Source: Vibrio nitrifigilis
GTDB taxonomy: Bacteria; Pseudomonadota; Gammaproteobacteria; Enterobacterales; Vibrionaceae
Length of the DNA: 64,000 bases
NCBI RefSeq assembly: GCF_015686695.1
Contig: NZ_JADPMR010000003.1
Coordinates: forward strand, 248,001-312,000
Reading direction: 5' to 3'
Notes under the pieces: model-generated
Database searches by the model: none
The model's input: only the letters and a program-made list of their open reading frames with translations
What the model was told of the DNA's origin: nothing
Part shown: positions 61,290 to 64,000 of the stretch, piece after piece
Numbering within the stretch: position 1 is the stretch's first letter
Layout of the letters: every line of letters begins with the position of its first letter
Position numbers and translations under genes: made by a program

Positions 61290-62048
61290 TTAGAAATGCC
61301 CATCATAATTGAAGTGGTATCGACCTCGAGCATCAGGGTCGGGTAACTGACTTAATAACTTCCCTAATTCATTAGGGAATTCACTACCGGGTTTAAACCA
61401 AGCCGTGGTGTGATATTGATGATTCGGCTTTAGTGTCGCAGTAAACTCACTGCTCACTTGGGCATTATTTTGCTTACCTTTCGCATCTATAACACTGTCT
61501 TTACAGGTAATATCCGTAATAACAGGTCCTAATTGCAGATTTCCCACAGGGCTACTGATTGCACTATTAGACCAAGATAATGTACCTTGTGCCTCTTTAC
61601 ACCATGGTTGAGCATACTGATAATCTCGCACCATCAATTCCACTTGCCCACTCACACCAACAGGAACTGGGCGACGACTCAATTCAACTAACTCTGCAGC
61701 TGGCGCAGACACCAATAGCGTTTTCGCATACGGTCCGCTCATACTGGTACCAACGACACCTCGACCATGCACATTCATTGAACTACCACGACCAAAACGC
61801 GTTGCTACTTCTAATTTGCCTGTGACAAGCGCTGTTAAATGTAACTCCCAAGAAACACTGCCCAAATCATAATTAAGCCAATGAACCTGAGCTGCTCGGC
61901 CGTTCCATAACGTACCAGAAACACCATCCATTTTTAATTGTCGTGGCAGTGGAGCATGATTCAGTGTCACCGTTGCTGGTAGGTGCACAACGACGCTAAC
62001 AATAAATACCACAACAACCAGAGCGATGAGGCTAATTTTCTTTTTCAC
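61290..62048 (-). CDS. epsN: Type II secretion system protein N
   Basis: 252-aa inner-membrane protein of the eps general secretion operon: short N-terminus, one membrane helix (~4-23) and a periplasmic beta-rich domain with the GspN signature GVSGTLWNGRAAQVHW near residue 41. Its role in the secretion machine is minor or accessory. Start GTG at 62048 (MKKKISLIALV), 1 nt after the epsM stop, with AGGTG upstream; a longer frame to 62117 overlaps epsM and is rejected. Last gene of the operon. Confidence 0.93.
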   Translation of the reverse strand: MKKKISLIALVVVVFIVSVVVHLPATVTLNHAPLPRQLKMDGVSGTLWNGRAAQVHWLNYDLGSVSWELHLTALVTGKLEVATRFGRGSSMNVHGRGVVGTSMSGPYAKTLLVSAPAAELVELSRRPVPVGVSGQVELMVRDYQYAQPWCKEAQGTLSWSNSAISSPVGNLQLGPVITDITCKDSVIDAKGKQNNAQVSSEFTATLKPNHQYHTTAWFKPGSEFPNELGKLLSQLPDPDARGRYHFNYDGHF

Positions 62049-62049
62049 C

Positions 62050-62559
62050 TTATGCACCTCTCTTAAGCTGTAGGCGTTTAACTTCGACCACTCCTGGCTG
62101 AGCGCCACGATCAACATCTAAATGTTGCACCGTGATCCCCTGATTTTCCTGCAAAAATTTCACCCAATCGAGCAATTTTGTGAAAGGTAATGGCTGAATC
62201 CAAACTTGCATACCATCCTCATCACGAGGTTGAACACGGATTAGCTCAATTCCAAAATCACGGGTTGAAGTGGCGATCACTTGGTTTAAAGGCAAACGCT
62301 GCTGAGTCATGCCACCTTGCTTACGCAGAGCGGTGATTTGATTTGCTTTGTGAGAAACCCAGCTCAAAAGTTGCTTTTCACTATTAATTCGTAACTGTGA
62401 TTGGTCAATACGTTGCTGTAATGGTGCAAGAATACCCCAGTAAATCACACCGATAACAATACAAATGCCACCAATAAGTACCAATCTTTGTTCACGTGGT
62501 GTAATGCTTCGCCACCACAGCTTTAGTTGAGCCTGAAGTGGGCCAATTATGTTTTTCAT
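62050..62559 (-). CDS. epsM: Type II secretion system protein M
   Basis: 169-aa bitopic inner-membrane protein: cytoplasmic N-terminus ending SITPREQRLVLIGG, one membrane helix (~25-45), then a periplasmic coiled segment and ferredoxin-like domain. GspM pairs with GspL in the inner-membrane platform. Between epsL (13 nt) and epsN (1 nt) as in V. cholerae. Confidence 0.94.
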   Translation of the reverse strand: MKNIIGPLQAQLKLWWRSITPREQRLVLIGGICIVIGVIYWGILAPLQQRIDQSQLRINSEKQLLSWVSHKANQITALRKQGGMTQQRLPLNQVIATSTRDFGIELIRVQPRDEDGMQVWIQPLPFTKLLDWVKFLQENQGITVQHLDVDRGAQPGVVEVKRLQLKRGA

Positions 62560-62572
62560 CGCGTCCCCCCTT

Positions 62573-63787
62573 CTATTTCGCTTTCAAAACAAACGAACCC
62601 AACACAGTATCACCATCTTTACTTAGCTGACCTTGCTGGACATTAAATTGTTCAGATAATTGAACCCGCGCTTTTTCAAAACTAGGAAAATCTTTGCTCG
62701 TGGCTTCTACGCGTAATTCACCTTTATCACCATCATATTTAAGGCTTTGAATCTTCATATCTTTAACAGATTTCAATGACTCTGGCAGAACTTGTAACCA
62801 GTTCAACACAGTATCACTGCCACCGCTCCCAGAAAGTAACTGGAGTTCACCTTGCATTTCCCGCTTGAGATAACTGACCGTAGGAATGCGGCGCTTATTG
62901 GGGAAAATAGTTCTAAAAATGCGTTCACTTTCTTGATGATAGGCTTGCGCCTGCTGTTCAAAACGATTCGCCTCAAATGCGCTATACACCATAGTGACGA
63001 CGATTAAGGCCAATGCCGAATAAGTCGGTAAACGCCATGTATGCCAATGCTTTAACCATGAAGATTTCGTTTTAAATGGGCCGGAAAGCAATGTCATACG
63101 CGACTGGCAAGCTTCTTGAGCTAGCAGCTTCATCACCATTTCATTAGGCTTGACAGACCAATGTTGATCTTCATCTAAAGGTAACGTCGGTAACTCAGTA
63201 TAAGATGTCAGAGCTAAGGGGGATTGTTCCGCTTTAACCCAATCAGATTCGACTAATACAGGCAGCCAGTCACTTTCCATGACAATACCGTGCCAATCCC
63301 CTTTACGTATCAGCCATTGTGGACCAATCTGCGCCGCTGTGAGTGGGGTATCCGCTTGTGGTAGAGCTAATACGTCTGGCATAACGCGTTTAATTTCAAT
63401 GCCAATTTCAGCAAATTTCGTTAAACAATAGGTAAACCATCCGCGATCAATACCAGCAATATAGGCAATACCATCACGCTTACTCAGCACTGAAAAATGC
63501 ACATCATCAACATCTTGAGCGATATCGTCTTCTAGCAAATAAGGCAACATGCTTTCAAATTGACGAGAGCCTCCTGGTGGAACCTCCACATCGGTCAATA
63601 TTAAATCACTGGCAGACAATAACAGTATCGTCGTACGTTGCGCTGCATAGTCAGTCAGCTCTTCGAGCTCATGCCAACCTGCGAGTTCACCACTAGCAAT
63701 AACATCTTGCTGATCAGTGGACCATACTAGCCATGAAATAGGGGCTTGTTTTTGACTACTCAGACGAACGGTCAGAAATTCGCTCAC
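62573..63787 (-). CDS. epsL: Type II secretion system protein L
   Basis: 404-aa platform protein: actin-like cytoplasmic domain (~1-240) that binds the ATPase GspE, one membrane helix (~258-275) and a periplasmic ferredoxin-like domain. It aligns through its length with V. cholerae EpsL (SEFLTVRLSSQK, LPYLLED, SFVLKAK at the end). Start GTG at 63787 with GGAGGA upstream; the frame extends to 63838 but inside epsK. It overlaps the epsK 3' end by 32 nt. Confidence 0.95.
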   Translation of the reverse strand: MSEFLTVRLSSQKQAPISWLVWSTDQQDVIASGELAGWHELEELTDYAAQRTTILLLSASDLILTDVEVPPGGSRQFESMLPYLLEDDIAQDVDDVHFSVLSKRDGIAYIAGIDRGWFTYCLTKFAEIGIEIKRVMPDVLALPQADTPLTAAQIGPQWLIRKGDWHGIVMESDWLPVLVESDWVKAEQSPLALTSYTELPTLPLDEDQHWSVKPNEMVMKLLAQEACQSRMTLLSGPFKTKSSWLKHWHTWRLPTYSALALIVVTMVYSAFEANRFEQQAQAYHQESERIFRTIFPNKRRIPTVSYLKREMQGELQLLSGSGGSDTVLNWLQVLPESLKSVKDMKIQSLKYDGDKGELRVEATSKDFPSFEKARVQLSEQFNVQQGQLSKDGDTVLGSFVLKAK

Positions 63788-64000
63788 TGATTCCTCCATA
63801 GCGACGGCGAATGACCGTTGCATTATCTTTATCTTCACTAAAAATCAGGCTGCGAACCCTCACTCGGGAATTATCCACCGTGATTTGTGCATCTAATTCA
63901 AAATACTGGCTATCAACAACCAAATAACCTTGAGCTTTACTGCGGACCGTACTCGAAATGGCGGCAATTTGCGGTTCCGCCATAAAATCAGAGACACTTT
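63756..64000 (-). CDS. epsK: Type II secretion system minor pseudopilin K (C-terminal part only)
   Basis: The frame is open to the window edge and ends with TAG at 63758-63756. The visible ~80 residues (SVSDFMAEPQIA, GYLVVDSQYFELDAQI, SRVRVRSLIFSED, VIRRRYGG) match the C-terminus of GspK, a pseudopilin at the tip of the secretion pseudopilus. Position before epsL confirms it. The N-terminus lies outside the window. Confidence 0.9.
   Translation of the reverse strand, partial: SVSDFMAEPQIAAISSTVRSKAQGYLVVDSQYFELDAQITVDNSRVRVRSLIFSEDKDNATVIRRRYGGISERISDRSSE

Noticed and set aside
1..64000. CRISPR arrays, insertion sequences, integrons, prophage, rRNA or tRNA genes
   Set aside because: No regularly spaced repeats, transposase, integrase or tRNA-like cloverleaf was found on either strand; gene order is core Vibrio throughout.

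Overview
The window is a contiguous piece of a Vibrio main chromosome (family Vibrionaceae; species not determined). The reasons are: gene order follows the E. coli 88-min cluster (priA-cytR-ftsN-hslVU-menA-rraA, rpmE, metJ/metBL/metF, zapB, glpX, pfkA, fieF, cpxRA, sodA, tpiA); the typical Vibrio additions are present (DUF4212/VC_2705-type Na+ symporter pair, NhaP2-type antiporter, an NCS2 permease next to ompR-envZ); and the right edge enters the end of an eps (general secretion) operon. I see no tRNA, rRNA, prophage, insertion sequence, integron or CRISPR. This is core genome, and most of what is new is regulatory.

Layout. 1-5.4 kb: a putative Fe-S (SufR-like) regulator, DUF3135, DUF805 and CHMI-family genes, tpiA, a MATE pump and rraA. 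5.4-13 kb, minus strand: menA, hslUV, ftsN, cytR, priA. 13-21 kb: rpmE, malic enzyme, then the methionine set metJ / metBL / metF with clear MetJ boxes, and zapB. 21-25 kb: glpX and pfkA convergent (gluconeogenic FBPase against glycolytic PFK), then fieF. 24.5-29 kb: the envelope-stress module cpxP / cpxRA around a CpxR box, Mn-type sodA behind a Fur box, trmL, fxsA. 29-38 kb: a GGDEF protein, aspA, dsbD, an orphan LuxR-type response regulator, NhaP2. 38-41 kb: the two-subunit Na+ symporter and yhhQ. 41-48 kb: the gmk-rpoZ-spoT-trmH-recG stringent-response/repair run. 48-54 kb: a purine-type permease behind a PurR box, envZ (frameshifted), ompR, greB, a second GGDEF protein. 54-64 kb: tex, an unknown gene, bioH, comF, nfuA, nudE, cysQ, and epsN-epsM-epsL-epsK (the last truncated by the window).

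Most notable signals: (1) a compact H-type pseudoknot that matches the preQ1-I riboswitch architecture and contains the ribosome binding site of yhhQ, a queuosine-precursor transporter; (2) a ~98-nt region upstream of glpX that can close as a 19-bp helix around two inner hairpins, a candidate undescribed structured leader; (3) a one-base frameshift in envZ between the two glycine-rich ATP-binding boxes, while ompR is intact; (4) a 22/25 match to the type 1 IscR box directly in front of nfuA, inside an out-of-frame upstream ORF with a better Shine-Dalgarno than nfuA itself. Several other operators (MetJ, Fur, CpxR, PurR, candidate sigma-32) fit their genes well. I found no unmistakable new multi-gene system; the glpX leader is the best candidate for something undescribed.
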